A stretch of 64,000 bases of DNA. Origin: Pseudomonas laurylsulfativorans (GTDB lineage Bacteria; Pseudomonadota; Gammaproteobacteria; Pseudomonadales; Pseudomonadaceae). Each line of letters begins with the position of its first letter. The stretch's first letter is position 1. The position numbers and the translations under genes were made by a program. The stretch spans positions 62,001 through 126,000 of the forward strand of contig NZ_MUJK01000005.1 in the NCBI RefSeq assembly GCF_002906155.1, written 5' to 3'. Of this stretch, positions 35,680-44,134 are shown in pieces. The notes beneath the pieces were generated by a model, which worked only from the letters and a program-made list of their open reading frames with translations, did not search any database and had not been told where the DNA came from.

Positions 35680-36318
35680 ATGACACGCGTTGCCACCCCC
35701 CGCAAACCCCGCGCCCGCAGCCAGGCGCGGATCGATTCGATACTCGATGCGGCCCGCACATTGCTGGCGGCCGAGGGCGTGGCCAGTCTGTCGATCTACA
35801 GCGTCGCCGAGCGCGCGGAGATTCCGCCCTCCTCGGTCTACCATTTCTTCGCCAGCGTGCCGGCGTTACTGGAGGCCTTGACCGCCGACATCCACGCCGC
35901 GTTCCGCGCCTGCCTGCAAGCCCCCATCGATCACCATGCCTTGAACGGCTGGCGCGATCTGTCGCGACTGGTGGAACAACGCATGCTGGACATCTACGCA
36001 GAGGACGCTGCCGCCCGCCAACTCATCCTGGCCCAGCACGGCCTGACCGAAGTGACCCAGGCCGACCGTCAGCACGACATCGAACTGGGCGACTTGATGC
36101 ACAAGCTGTTCGACCATCACTTCGAACTGCCGACATTGCCGAGTGATGTCGACGTGTTCGCCCTGGCCATGGAGCTTGGCGACCGGGTGTATGCGCGTTC
36201 GGTCCAGCAGCATGGGCAGATTACGCCGCGCATGGCAGAGGAAGGGATGCGGGTGTTTGATGCTTATGTGGGGTTGTATTTGCCGCCTTACCTGCCAAAG
36301 CGCAGCCTTCCAGCCTGA
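35680..36318 (+). CDS. TetR/AcrR family transcriptional regulator
   Basis: 212-residue repressor. The N-terminal helix-turn-helix spans about residues 15-60 (IDSILDAARTLLAAEGV, SLSIYSVAERAEIPPSSVYH), and the C-terminal ligand domain is unassigned. The ATG at 35680 follows CAGGAG by 6 bases; the open frame upstream runs through REP sequence and is not coding. It follows spuI but is separated from it by a terminator, so its targets are unknown. Confidence 0.9.
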   Translation: MTRVATPRKPRARSQARIDSILDAARTLLAAEGVASLSIYSVAERAEIPPSSVYHFFASVPALLEALTADIHAAFRACLQAPIDHHALNGWRDLSRLVEQRMLDIYAEDAAARQLILAQHGLTEVTQADRQHDIELGDLMHKLFDHHFELPTLPSDVDVFALAMELGDRVYARSVQQHGQITPRMAEEGMRVFDAYVGLYLPPYLPKRSLPA

Positions 36319-36338
36319 CTCTTGTGCTAGTCCCTCTG

Positions 36339-36370
36339 GCCTCATCGCGAGCAAGCTCGCTCCCACAAGG
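36339..36370. repeat. Single REP unit
   Basis: One complement-oriented unit (tcgcgagcaagctcgctccc, 36345-36364) just downstream of the TetR gene. Confidence 0.75.
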
Positions 36371-36433
36371 ATCTTCAGTGAAATCAGATTCTGTGAGCGA
36401 CGGCAGCACCGCTCAGTTCAAGACAAGCACACA

Positions 36434-36468
36434 CAAAAAACCCCGAAGGGCTCAAACCCTTCGGGGTT
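36434..36468 (-). terminator. Rho-independent terminator of the ssu operon
   Basis: On the minus strand the stem AACCCCGAAGGG / CCCTTCGGGGTT with a 6-base loop is followed by TTTTTT, starting 18 bases after the ssuF stop. On the plus strand it could also end the TetR transcript. Confidence 0.9.
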
Positions 36469-36486
36469 GTTGTTTACGCATGTGGT

Positions 36487-36702
36487 TTACAACTTGGCGA
36501 TCGACACCTCAGTGGATTTCACAAACGCGATCACTTCACTGCCGACCGCCAGCTCCAGCTCTTTCACCGAGCGCGTGGTGATCACCGAAGTGACGATGCC
36601 GGATGCAGTCTGCACGTCGATTTCCGACAGCACGTCGCCGAGGACGATTTCCTTGATGGAGCCTTTGAACTGGTTGCGAACGTTGATGGCCTTGATAGTC
36701 AT
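36487..36702 (-). CDS. ssuF: TOBE/Mop-domain protein SsuF
   Basis: A 71-residue single TOBE (molybdopterin-binding-like) domain, MTIKAINVRNQFKGSIKEIV onward, ending KSTEVSIAKL. In P. putida the gene at the end of the ssu cluster encodes such a protein (SsuF), reported as needed for growth on sulfonates and sulfate esters. It is 33 bases after ssuB and before the operon terminator. Its molecular role is not established. Confidence 0.9.
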   Translation of the reverse strand: MTIKAINVRNQFKGSIKEIVLGDVLSEIDVQTASGIVTSVITTRSVKELELAVGSEVIAFVKSTEVSIAKL

Positions 36703-36735
36703 GATGTTGATTCCTGTCGTGGGATAAGACTTGAG

Positions 36736-37542
36736 TTATTGAGCCCAGCGCAGTTGCGTGGGCAAGGGTGAAACAGGTTCCGGTTCCGGCGGCTGGCCGG
36801 GCAGCGCCAGCACGCGATTGAGCACTTCGGTTTCCAGCGCCGCCAGCCGATGGGAGCCGCGCACCCGAGGGCGCGGCAGTTCGACGTGCAGGTCGAGGCC
36901 GACTTCACCGTCTTCGATCAGGATCACCCGATCGGCAATCGCCACCGCTTCGCTGACGTCATGGGTCACCAGCAACACCGTGAAACCGTGTTGCTGCCAG
37001 AGCCGTTCGATCAGCTGCTGCATTTCGATTCGGGTCAGGGCATCCAAAGCCCCCAAGGGTTCGTCGAGCAACAGCAAGCGCGGCTGATGAATCAACGCAC
37101 GAGCCAAAGCCACGCGTTGTTTCTGTCCACCGGACAACGCTGCCGGCCACTCGTTAGCGCGATCGGCCAGGCCCACCGCTTCCAACGCGTCAAGCGCTTG
37201 CGGCCGCCAGTTGCCCTTGAGGCCCAGACCGACGTTGTCGATGATCTTTTTCCAGGGCAGCAAACGCGCTTCCTGAAACATCAACCGCGTGTCCTCCCGC
37301 GCCTCACTCAATGGCGCGGCACCGGCGAGCAATTCACCGCCCGTGGGCTGGTCGAGGCCGGCGAGCAATCGCAGCAAGGTACTTTTGCCGCAACCACTGC
37401 GACCCACCACGGCGACAAACTGGCCCGCCGGAATGTGCAGGTCGATCTCGCGCAGCACCTGCCGCGAGCCAAAGGTTTTTTGCAGCTTGCGCACCGCCAG
37501 CGGAATCCCGCGCAGCAGGCGTAGAGGTTGCTCCGCGATCAT
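36736..37542 (-). CDS. ssuB: Alkanesulfonate ABC transporter ATPase
   Basis: 268-residue ATPase with Walker A GRSGCGKSTLL, signature LSGGQKQRVALARALI and Walker B LLLLDEPLGALD. Drives sulfonate import through SsuC. The ATG at 37542 (MIAEQPLRLL) overlaps the ssuC stop by 4 bases; the open frame starts 16 residues earlier, inside ssuC. Confidence 0.95.
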   Translation of the reverse strand: MIAEQPLRLLRGIPLAVRKLQKTFGSRQVLREIDLHIPAGQFVAVVGRSGCGKSTLLRLLAGLDQPTGGELLAGAAPLSEAREDTRLMFQEARLLPWKKIIDNVGLGLKGNWRPQALDALEAVGLADRANEWPAALSGGQKQRVALARALIHQPRLLLLDEPLGALDALTRIEMQQLIERLWQQHGFTVLLVTHDVSEAVAIADRVILIEDGEVGLDLHVELPRPRVRGSHRLAALETEVLNRVLALPGQPPEPEPVSPLPTQLRWAQ

Positions 37543-38321
37543 GCCGCACCTCCCTTGGTAACCTGATACGCCGGGTGCCAGCGCAGCCACACACGCTCAA
37601 GCCCACGGGCCGCGAGGTCGGCCAATTTGCCGAGCACCGCGTACAGCAGAATCGCCAGCACCACCACGTCAGTCTGCAAAAACTCCCGGGCATTCATGGC
37701 CAGATAGCCGATGCCGGAACTCGCGGAAATGGTTTCCGCCACGATCAACGTCAGCCACATAAAACCCAAAGCGAAGCGCACGCCGACCAGGATCGAAGGC
37801 AGCGCCCCCGGCAGGATCACCTGCCAGAACAGGCTGAAACCGGACAAGCCATAACTTCGCGACATCTCCACCAGCGCCGGATCGACATTGCGGATGCCGT
37901 GATAGGTGTTGAGGTAGATCGGGAACAAGGTGCCCAGCGCTACCAGGAAAATCTTCGCCGACTCGTCGATACCGAACCACAGGATCACCAGTGGAATCAG
38001 CGCCAGGTGCGGCACGTTGCGGATCATCTGCACCGAACTGTCGAGCAGGCGCTCACCCCACTTCGACAGGCCAGTGATAAAGCCCAGGGTCAAACCGATG
38101 CCGCCACCAATGGTGAAACCCAGCGCGGCACGCCAGCCGCTGATGGCCAGGTGCGTCCAGATTTCGCCGCTGCGCACCAGGCTCACGCCGGCTTCGATCA
38201 CGGCGATCGGTGCCGGCAGGATCCGCGTCGACAACCAGCCCGCCGACACACTCAACTGCCACACCGCCAGCAGCAACACCGGCAACGCCCAGGGCGCCAG
38301 GCTGTGGATGATTTTCTTCAT
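37539..38321 (-). CDS. ssuC: Alkanesulfonate ABC transporter permease
   Basis: 260-residue inner-membrane permease with about six spans and the EAA-type loop EMSRSYGLSGFSLFWQVILP. Starts 9 bases after the ssuD stop and is coupled by overlap with ssuB. Confidence 0.95.
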   Translation of the reverse strand: MKKIIHSLAPWALPVLLLAVWQLSVSAGWLSTRILPAPIAVIEAGVSLVRSGEIWTHLAISGWRAALGFTIGGGIGLTLGFITGLSKWGERLLDSSVQMIRNVPHLALIPLVILWFGIDESAKIFLVALGTLFPIYLNTYHGIRNVDPALVEMSRSYGLSGFSLFWQVILPGALPSILVGVRFALGFMWLTLIVAETISASSGIGYLAMNAREFLQTDVVVLAILLYAVLGKLADLAARGLERVWLRWHPAYQVTKGGAA

Positions 38322-38330
38322 GACCGCGCC

Positions 38331-39479
38331 TCAGCTCTGGGACAAGGCTTTGGGCAGAATGTCGTTGGCCACCATCTCGCCGAACGGGCTGACGTAACCG
38401 GCACTTTTCGGCAACTCGGGACGCTCGACATCGAGGTGCGGGAACAGCAGTTCAGCGACGCGGTACGACTCTTCCAGGTGTGGATAACCGGAGAAAATGA
38501 ACGTGTCGATGCCCAGGTCCGCGTACTCCTTCACGCGAGCGGCTACCGTCGGACCATCGCCCACCAGCGCCGTACCGGCACCACCGCGCACCAGGCCGAC
38601 ACCGGCCCACAGGTTCGGGCTGACTTCCAGATTGTCGCGGCTACCGCCATGCAAGGCGGCCATGCGTTGCTGACCAACCGAATCGAAACGTGCCAGCGAG
38701 GCCTGGGCACGAGCAATGGTGTCGTTGTCCAGATGCGAGATCAACCGGTCGGCGGCTTTCCAGGCCTCTTCATTGGTTTCGCGCACGATCACATGCAGGC
38801 GAATACCGAAGCGCACGGTGCGGCCAAGCTTGGCGGCTTTGGCGCGGACCTGTTCGATTTTTTCCGCGACGGCGGCCGGTGGTTCGCCCCAGGTCAAAAC
38901 CATCTCCACCTGCTCTGCCGCGAGGTCTTGTGCCGCTTCCGAGGAGCCACCGAAGTACAGCGGCGGACGCGGTTGCTGGATCGGCGGATAGAGCAACTTC
39001 GCACCTTTCACGCTGATGTGCTGACCGTCGTAATCGACGGTTTCTCCTTCCAGCACACGGCGCCAGATGCGGGTGAATTCCACCGAGGCCTGATAGCGCT
39101 CTTCGTGGCTGAGGAACAGGCCATCACCAGCCAATTCTTCCGGATCACCGCCAGTCACCAGGTTGAACAATGCACGCCCGCCGGACAGTCGATCCAGGGT
39201 CGCGGCCTGACGCGCCGCCACCGTCGGGGAAATGATCCCGGGGCGCAGGGCGACAAGGAACTTCAAGCGCTGGGTCACCGGAATCAGCGATGCCGCCACC
39301 AGCCACGAGTCTTCGCACGAACGGCCGGTAGGGATCAGTACCCCGCCGAACCCCAGGCGATCCGCTGCCTGTGCGACTTGTTGCAGATAACCGTGATCGA
39401 CGGCGCGGGCGCCTTCGGCGGTGCCAAGGTAATGGCCGTCGCCGTGGGTTGGCAGGAACCAGAAGATATTGAGGCTCAT
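38331..39479 (-). CDS. ssuD: FMNH2-dependent alkanesulfonate monooxygenase
   Basis: Cleaves C-S bonds of alkanesulfonates with FMNH2 and oxygen, releasing sulfite and an aldehyde. The 382-residue bacterial luciferase-like TIM barrel begins MSLNIFWFLPTHGDGHYLGT, with a Cys in GRSCEDSW and the FMN and sulfonate region LVTGGDPEELAGDG. The ATG at 39479 is the standard family start; 14 residues further upstream are open but lie in the intergenic region. It needs reduced flavin from SsuE. Confidence 0.97.
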   Translation of the reverse strand: MSLNIFWFLPTHGDGHYLGTAEGARAVDHGYLQQVAQAADRLGFGGVLIPTGRSCEDSWLVAASLIPVTQRLKFLVALRPGIISPTVAARQAATLDRLSGGRALFNLVTGGDPEELAGDGLFLSHEERYQASVEFTRIWRRVLEGETVDYDGQHISVKGAKLLYPPIQQPRPPLYFGGSSEAAQDLAAEQVEMVLTWGEPPAAVAEKIEQVRAKAAKLGRTVRFGIRLHVIVRETNEEAWKAADRLISHLDNDTIARAQASLARFDSVGQQRMAALHGGSRDNLEVSPNLWAGVGLVRGGAGTALVGDGPTVAARVKEYADLGIDTFIFSGYPHLEESYRVAELLFPHLDVERPELPKSAGYVSPFGEMVANDILPKALSQS

Positions 39480-39504
39480 GGAGTGGTCTCCTTGGGGAAT
39501 CGAA

Positions 39505-40470
39505 TTATTGGGCTTTTGCAACGGCAGCCGGCGGCGTCCAGATCACGTCTTTGATGCTCAACGGCTTGGGAATCAGCTTGAGCTGGTAGAAGCTGTCGGC
39601 GATTTTCTGCTGCGCGGCGACCACTTCCGGGGTGAGGAACAACGCGCCGTAGCCCTGGCGTTTCACCGAGGTCAGGGTGATATCCGTCGGCAGGCCGAGC
39701 AGCGGCGAAACCTGTTGGGTCACGTCTTGCGGGTTAGCCTTGGACCACTCACCGACCGCGCGCACTTCTTCCACCAGGGTCTTGATCACCTCGGGATTTT
39801 TCTGCGCATAAGGCTTGGTCGCCAGGTAGAACTGATGGTTGTCGACGATGCCCTGACCATCACGCAGGGTGCGCGCTTGCAGTTGTTGTTCGGCGGCAGC
39901 CTGGTATGGGTCCCAGATCACCCAGGCGTCGACGCTGCCACGCTCGAACGCGGCGCGGGCATCGGCCGGCGGCAGGAATACAGTCTGGATGTCGGTGTAT
40001 TTGAGGCCGGCGTCTTCCAGTGCGCGCACCAGCAGGTAGTGCACGTTGGAGCCCTTGTTGAGCACGACTTTCTTGCCCTTGAGCTCTGCCACCGACTTGA
40101 TCGCCGAGTCCTTCGGCACCAGGATCGCCTCACTGTGCGGCGCTGGCGGTTCATAAGCGACGTAGAGCAAATCTGCGCCAGCCGCTTGAGCGAACACGGG
40201 CGGCGTCTCACCGGTCACGCCGAAGTCGATGGAGCCGACGTTCAAGCCTTCAAGCAGTTGTGGGCCACCGGGGAATTCCGTCCATTGCACGTCAACGCCT
40301 TGGGCGGCGAGGCGTTTTTCCAGGGTGCCCTTGGCTTTGAGCAGCACCAGGGTGCCGTACTTCTGATAACCGATTCGTAATGTCTCGGCCTGAGCTTGAG
40401 TAATGGCGCCGAAGGTGACAGCCGCAGCAAACAGAGCGACCAGACCACGACGCAAAATGACAGGGCGCAT
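39505..40470 (-). CDS. ssuA: Alkanesulfonate-binding periplasmic protein
   Basis: 321 residues with a signal peptide (MRPVILRRGLVALFAAAVTF, cleavage after AQA) and mature start ETLRIGYQKYGTLVLLKAKG, typical of SsuA. It delivers sulfonates to SsuBC. The start at 40470 follows GGAGAG; the open frame extends 12 residues more without signal character. Confidence 0.95.
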   Translation of the reverse strand: MRPVILRRGLVALFAAAVTFGAITQAQAETLRIGYQKYGTLVLLKAKGTLEKRLAAQGVDVQWTEFPGGPQLLEGLNVGSIDFGVTGETPPVFAQAAGADLLYVAYEPPAPHSEAILVPKDSAIKSVAELKGKKVVLNKGSNVHYLLVRALEDAGLKYTDIQTVFLPPADARAAFERGSVDAWVIWDPYQAAAEQQLQARTLRDGQGIVDNHQFYLATKPYAQKNPEVIKTLVEEVRAVGEWSKANPQDVTQQVSPLLGLPTDITLTSVKRQGYGALFLTPEVVAAQQKIADSFYQLKLIPKPLSIKDVIWTPPAAVAKAQ

Positions 40471-40560
40471 GGCGCTCTCCTTTTTGCAGTTGGGTTTTGG
40501 CTGCACCTGCTTGCCCGTTGGCGGGCGAGTAAGGCCAGTACTTCAATTTTTCGGTGGGGC

Positions 40561-41154
40561 TTAAATGCTCCAGCGAGCACTCAACAAACGTTCATTCAAC
40601 AGGTTCGGATCGAGCGGCCTGGGCCGTCGCGCCATGGCACCGGAGAACTGCTCCAGCGCTTCATACAAACGTTGCTCCAGCTCCGGCGCCAACTGCGCCT
40701 GGGCGCTGCCTTCACCGTAGGCGATCTGGCTGTCGACGGCGAAAATCCCCTGCAGCATTTCCTGGGCCTTCAATGCCGACAGCACCGGCTTGAGCGCGTA
40801 ATCCACCACCAGCATGTGGGCGATGCTGCCACCCGTGGCCATCGGCAAAACCACCTTGTGGCTCAAGGCGCGTTCGGGCAGCAGATCCAGCAGGACTTTC
40901 AGTGCCCCGGAAAACGATGCCTTGTAAACCGGTGTGGCGATCAGCAGGCCATCGGCGTTTTCAATCTGTTGCAGCAGGTCGATCACCTTGGGGCTGTCGA
41001 AGCGTGCGTGCAGCAGGTCTTCGGCCGGGAAGTCACGTACCTGATAACTCACTACTTCCACGCCCTGCTCTTGTAACCATTGCCGGGAGCGGTCCAGCAG
41101 CACCCCTGAACGAGAGCGCTGACTGGGACTGCCACCGAGTGAGACAACCAACAT
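40561..41154 (-). CDS. ssuE: NAD(P)H-dependent FMN reductase
   Basis: 197-residue flavodoxin-fold reductase (MLVVSLGGSPSQRSRSGVLL) supplying FMNH2 to SsuD. First gene of the ssuEADCBF operon. Its 5' region is separated from lsfA by a terminator, so the operon promoter lies in the AT-rich 41155-41300 stretch, where control by the sulfur-starvation regulator CysB would be expected but no clear site was proven. Confidence 0.95.
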   Translation of the reverse strand: MLVVSLGGSPSQRSRSGVLLDRSRQWLQEQGVEVVSYQVRDFPAEDLLHARFDSPKVIDLLQQIENADGLLIATPVYKASFSGALKVLLDLLPERALSHKVVLPMATGGSIAHMLVVDYALKPVLSALKAQEMLQGIFAVDSQIAYGEGSAQAQLAPELEQRLYEALEQFSGAMARRPRPLDPNLLNERLLSARWSI

Positions 41155-41303
41155 TCAGAGGATTCCTTGCTCGGCGTTGGCGATTCGCGGTTTGCGATCT
41201 CGCTTCAATGGAGTGACCTTAACAGCTGATTTATATATCCATAAATCATATTTATTCATTTGGTTATGCATTTAAGAGATATGCAAGTTCACTTCTTCCA
41301 GGC

Positions 41304-41330
41304 AAAAAAACAGGCCGTCGAAACGGCCTG
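41304..41330 (-). terminator. Rho-independent terminator of lsfA
   Basis: On the minus strand CAGGCCGT-TTCG-ACGGCCTG is followed by TTTTTTT. It separates lsfA from the ssu operon transcript. Confidence 0.9.
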
Positions 41331-41363
41331 AAATCCCCTGCTTAGAGAACATCCGAACACATA

Positions 41364-41445
41364 CCTGTAGGAGCTGGCTTGCCAGCGATTGCGGTGTGCC
41401 TGAATCACCGCGTCGCCTGGTTCGCCGGCAAGCCAGCTCCTACAA
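41364..41445. repeat. REP doublet, GTAGGAGCTGGC type
   Basis: Inverted units in the lsfA-ssuE gap. The right unit has one stem change (cgccggcaagccag). Confidence 0.8.
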
Positions 41446-41451
41446 AAGCGA

Positions 41452-42090
41452 TTAGCGATTAGGCTGCGGCGTCAGGCGCAGGTAAGGCTTGACCGCACGA
41501 TAACCCTTGGGAAAACGCTGTTTGATTTCATCCTCATCCTTGAGCGACGGCACGATCACCACTTCATCACCGTCCTGCCAGTTGGCCGGCGTGGCCACCT
41601 TGTAGTTGTCGGTGAGTTGCAGCGAGTCGATCACCCGCAGGATTTCATTGAAGTTGCGGCCGGTGCTCGCCGGGTAGGTAATCGTCAGCCGGACCTTTTT
41701 GTTTGGGTCGATCACAAACAGCGAGCGCACGGTCAAGGTGTCGTTGGCGTTGGGGTGGATCAGGTCGTAGAGGTCCGAGACCTTGCGGTCGGCGTCATCG
41801 AGGATCGGAAAGTTGACCACGGTGACCTGGGTTTCATTGATGTCCTCGATCCACCTGTGGTGCGACTCGACAGGGTCCACGGACAGTGCGATAGCCTTGA
41901 CGCCGCGCGCTGCGAATTCATCCTTGAGTCTGGCGGTGAAACCCAGTTCGGTGGTGCACACCGGGGTGAAGTCCGCCGGATGGGAGAACAGCACGCCCCA
42001 GCTATCGCCCAGCCACTGATGGAAACGGATGATGCCGGCGCTGGAGTTCTGTTCGAAATCGGGGGCGATATCGCCAAGTCTGAGACCCAT
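41452..42090 (-). CDS. lsfA: 1-Cys peroxiredoxin LsfA
   Basis: 212-residue Prx6-type peroxiredoxin that reduces peroxides. The peroxidatic Cys45 lies in HPADFTPVCTTELG, with no resolving cysteine at the 2-Cys position. In P. putida and P. aeruginosa, LsfA is linked to sulfate starvation and oxidative stress and the gene lies beside ssu, as here. The C-terminal YLRLTPQP segment is typical. Confidence 0.94.
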   Translation of the reverse strand: MGLRLGDIAPDFEQNSSAGIIRFHQWLGDSWGVLFSHPADFTPVCTTELGFTARLKDEFAARGVKAIALSVDPVESHHRWIEDINETQVTVVNFPILDDADRKVSDLYDLIHPNANDTLTVRSLFVIDPNKKVRLTITYPASTGRNFNEILRVIDSLQLTDNYKVATPANWQDGDEVVIVPSLKDEDEIKQRFPKGYRAVKPYLRLTPQPNR

Positions 42091-42325
42091 GGTGCTGCTC
42101 CTTGTGAGTGCTTGATGGGTTCAACTGTGCCTGTGTTTTTTATCTATTAAAAAGAATAAATATCGATTTATTTAGATCATTAAGAAATATTAAAAATCTG
42201 TTCACTGGACGTGCACGCGCAACCCGCCGAACATCGGCCACAAGGTTCGAGAAGGCCTTGAGTTGCTGCAAAGAGGGAACTTCAGGGCGGGATTACGGGG
42301 GTGAACCCGTCTTGAACATGTAAAA

Positions 42326-42360
42326 GCCCCGCCCGGTGCAATACCGGGCGGGGTTTTTTT
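42326..42360. terminator. Bidirectional terminator between the first oprD-like gene and lsfA
   Basis: Stem CCCCGCCCGGT / ACCGGGCGGGG with a 5-base loop; T-run of seven on the plus strand and CTTTT on the minus strand, 22 bases past the porin stop. Confidence 0.88.
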
Positions 42361-42381
42361 GTCTCGGTTACGCGAGCGCTA

Positions 42382-43722
42382 TTACAACAGCGGGATCGAG
42401 TAACTGAGGATCAGGCGGTTTTCATCCTGCGAACGGGTGTTCGGCAGGTCGGTGCGCCAGGTAGCGTTTTTCCACGCCAGGCCCAGGTTCTTCAACGCAC
42501 CTTCCTGAACGACGTAAGCCACGCTCAGATCGCGCTCCCACTCGGAAGCACCATTGGCTGCCACGCCACCTTTAGAGTTAACGGTGTCGATGTTGTCGCC
42601 ATGCAGATACACCAGACCCGCCGTCAGGCCAGGTACGCCGACCTTGGCGAAGTCATACGCGTAACGTGCCTGCCAGGTACGCTCGCCAGCACGGCCGAAC
42701 TTCTGGATTTGTGAATCGGTGATGGTGTAGTTCGACGAACCGTCACCCTGGTTCAGCCAAGGGAAGTCGCTACTGCCGTTGCTGACCTGGTAACCGCCAC
42801 CGAAGGTATGACCGGCAACCGAATACAGGAACAGGCCGCTGTACAGGTTGTTGTCGACCTTGCCTTTACCGTTTGGCGCGTTGTAGTTGCCAGTGGTGTA
42901 GTACAGCGGGTCGTGACCGTTGGCACCATCATCAGAGCTGTTGAAATAACGGAAATCCGACTTCAACACGCCCGGGCCGATGGCCCAGTTGTGCACCAGA
43001 CCCAGGAAGTGTTGCTTGTAGAACTCTTCCAGGTTGCCGTAGTAGTACTGGGCAGTCAGGTCCTTGGTGATCTTGTAGTCGCCACCGGCATAGATGAACT
43101 TGTTGCTGTCGCGGAACTTGGTGCCGCGAGAGTTCGCGCCCGAAATCGACATCTGCTCATTGTTGCTGGAGTTACGGCCTTTGACGGCTTCGATCTGGCC
43201 ACCGACCAGCGACAGGTCCTTGATCTCGGCGGAAGTGATCTGGCCACCCTGCCAGGTTTGCGGCAGCAGACGACCATCGTTGGTCACGATCACCGGATTT
43301 TTCGGCTGCAGGGTGCCCAGTTTCAGTTCGGTCTGGGAAACCTTGGCCTTGGCGGTCAGGCCCAGGCTGGAGAAGTCATCAACCGCCTCGCCGTTGGATT
43401 TGCTCGGGAAAACCGTGCCGCCGTAAGAGGTCGCCGTGGCGCCGTTGGTACCGCCGCCCGAATCCAGCTTGACGCCCAACAGGCCGATCGCATCGATACC
43501 GAAGCCGACGGTGCCTTGGGTGTAGCCGGAGATGAAGCGCAGATCGAAGCCTTGGCCCCACTCTTCGTTTTTGTTGGCACCGGCACCGTCGCGGTTGTCG
43601 GTGTTGATGTAGAAGTTACGCAGCCCCAGTGTTGCCTTGCTGTCTTCGATAAAACCCGCGGCGCTTGCCTGCTGGGCCAATACCCCGACGGCCACAGCCA
43701 TGGCCAAGGTGGACTTGTTCAT
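42382..43722 (-). CDS. OprD-family outer-membrane porin, copy 1
   Basis: 446-residue specific porin with signal peptide MNKSTLAMAVAVGVLAQQAS and mature start GFIEDSKATLGLRNFYIN. The internal repeats of aromatic strands, LKNLGLAWKNATWR and the C-terminal LILSYSIPLL end are typical of the OprD/Occ family, 18-strand channels for amino acids or carboxylates. The substrate is unknown; the position between lsfA/ssu and tauA suggests a sulfonate or related organic acid. Paralogue of the next gene. Confidence 0.93.
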   Translation of the reverse strand: MNKSTLAMAVAVGVLAQQASAAGFIEDSKATLGLRNFYINTDNRDGAGANKNEEWGQGFDLRFISGYTQGTVGFGIDAIGLLGVKLDSGGGTNGATATSYGGTVFPSKSNGEAVDDFSSLGLTAKAKVSQTELKLGTLQPKNPVIVTNDGRLLPQTWQGGQITSAEIKDLSLVGGQIEAVKGRNSSNNEQMSISGANSRGTKFRDSNKFIYAGGDYKITKDLTAQYYYGNLEEFYKQHFLGLVHNWAIGPGVLKSDFRYFNSSDDGANGHDPLYYTTGNYNAPNGKGKVDNNLYSGLFLYSVAGHTFGGGYQVSNGSSDFPWLNQGDGSSNYTITDSQIQKFGRAGERTWQARYAYDFAKVGVPGLTAGLVYLHGDNIDTVNSKGGVAANGASEWERDLSVAYVVQEGALKNLGLAWKNATWRTDLPNTRSQDENRLILSYSIPLL

Positions 43723-43880
43723 GTTTCGCTCCTCTAGTTTCTAATTCTGATGTTCCTGGTCCCGAATCGATTGCCCGGGATCCTGAATGCATAAATTCGC
43801 GACAAACCGTCTAAGCCGGTCGTTTGGCGGGCCGCAGGATACATGGCCTTAATGCCAAAAAGTATTTTTTAAGTGTTTTT

Positions 43881-43896
43881 AATACCACTATGGAAT
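43881..43896 (+). promoter_or_regulatory. Repeated motif AATACC-N5-GGAAT, copy 1
   Basis: AATACCACTATGGAAT, about 160 bases before the first porin start. The same pattern occurs twice more near the second porin and tauA. The AT-rich dyad could be a CysB-type sulfur-starvation site, which is inference from gene content. Confidence 0.5.
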
Positions 43897-44091
43897 ATGA
43901 CTTCCCACGGCAGAACCGAGGTATCGACGGCAGGGCCGATTCCTTAACCTGATCAATTGTCGAGGGACGAAATTGCCAAATCCGAGCTCAGGGATGAGTG
44001 TCGGACAGACGCACTTTAAGCGGGATGGATAAAAACTAAAAAGAATAATAAATAATCAGCAAAGATCATTATGGAATATAAACGTCAGCTC

Positions 44092-44118
44092 AAAAAAAAC
44101 CCCGCCGACAGGCGAGGT
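44092..44118 (-). terminator. Rho-independent terminator of the second oprD-like gene
   Basis: On the minus strand CCTCGCC-TGTC-GGCGGGG (one G-T pair) is followed by a run of eight T, 17 bases past the porin stop. Confidence 0.85.
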
Positions 44119-44134
44119 TTTTCCGCAAGGCTGG

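Larger units (their letters stand above)
43723..44134. other. AT-rich 5' region of the first porin gene
   Basis: About 412 bases between the two porin genes. It contains the motif AATACCACTATGGAAT at 43881-43896, a related half TATGGAATATA at 44070-44080, and the terminator of the second porin gene at its right end. No gene was seen. Confidence 0.7.

Noticed and set aside
41155..41300. AATACC-N5-GGAAT site before ssuE
   Set aside because: A loosely similar stretch (ATTCATTTGGTTAT) exists but has the wrong spacing, so I did not count it with the three clear copies.
42108..42323. 71-codon frame between lsfA and the first porin gene
   Set aside because: No ribosome site, no similarity I can recognise, and arginine/cysteine-rich composition; most likely non-coding.
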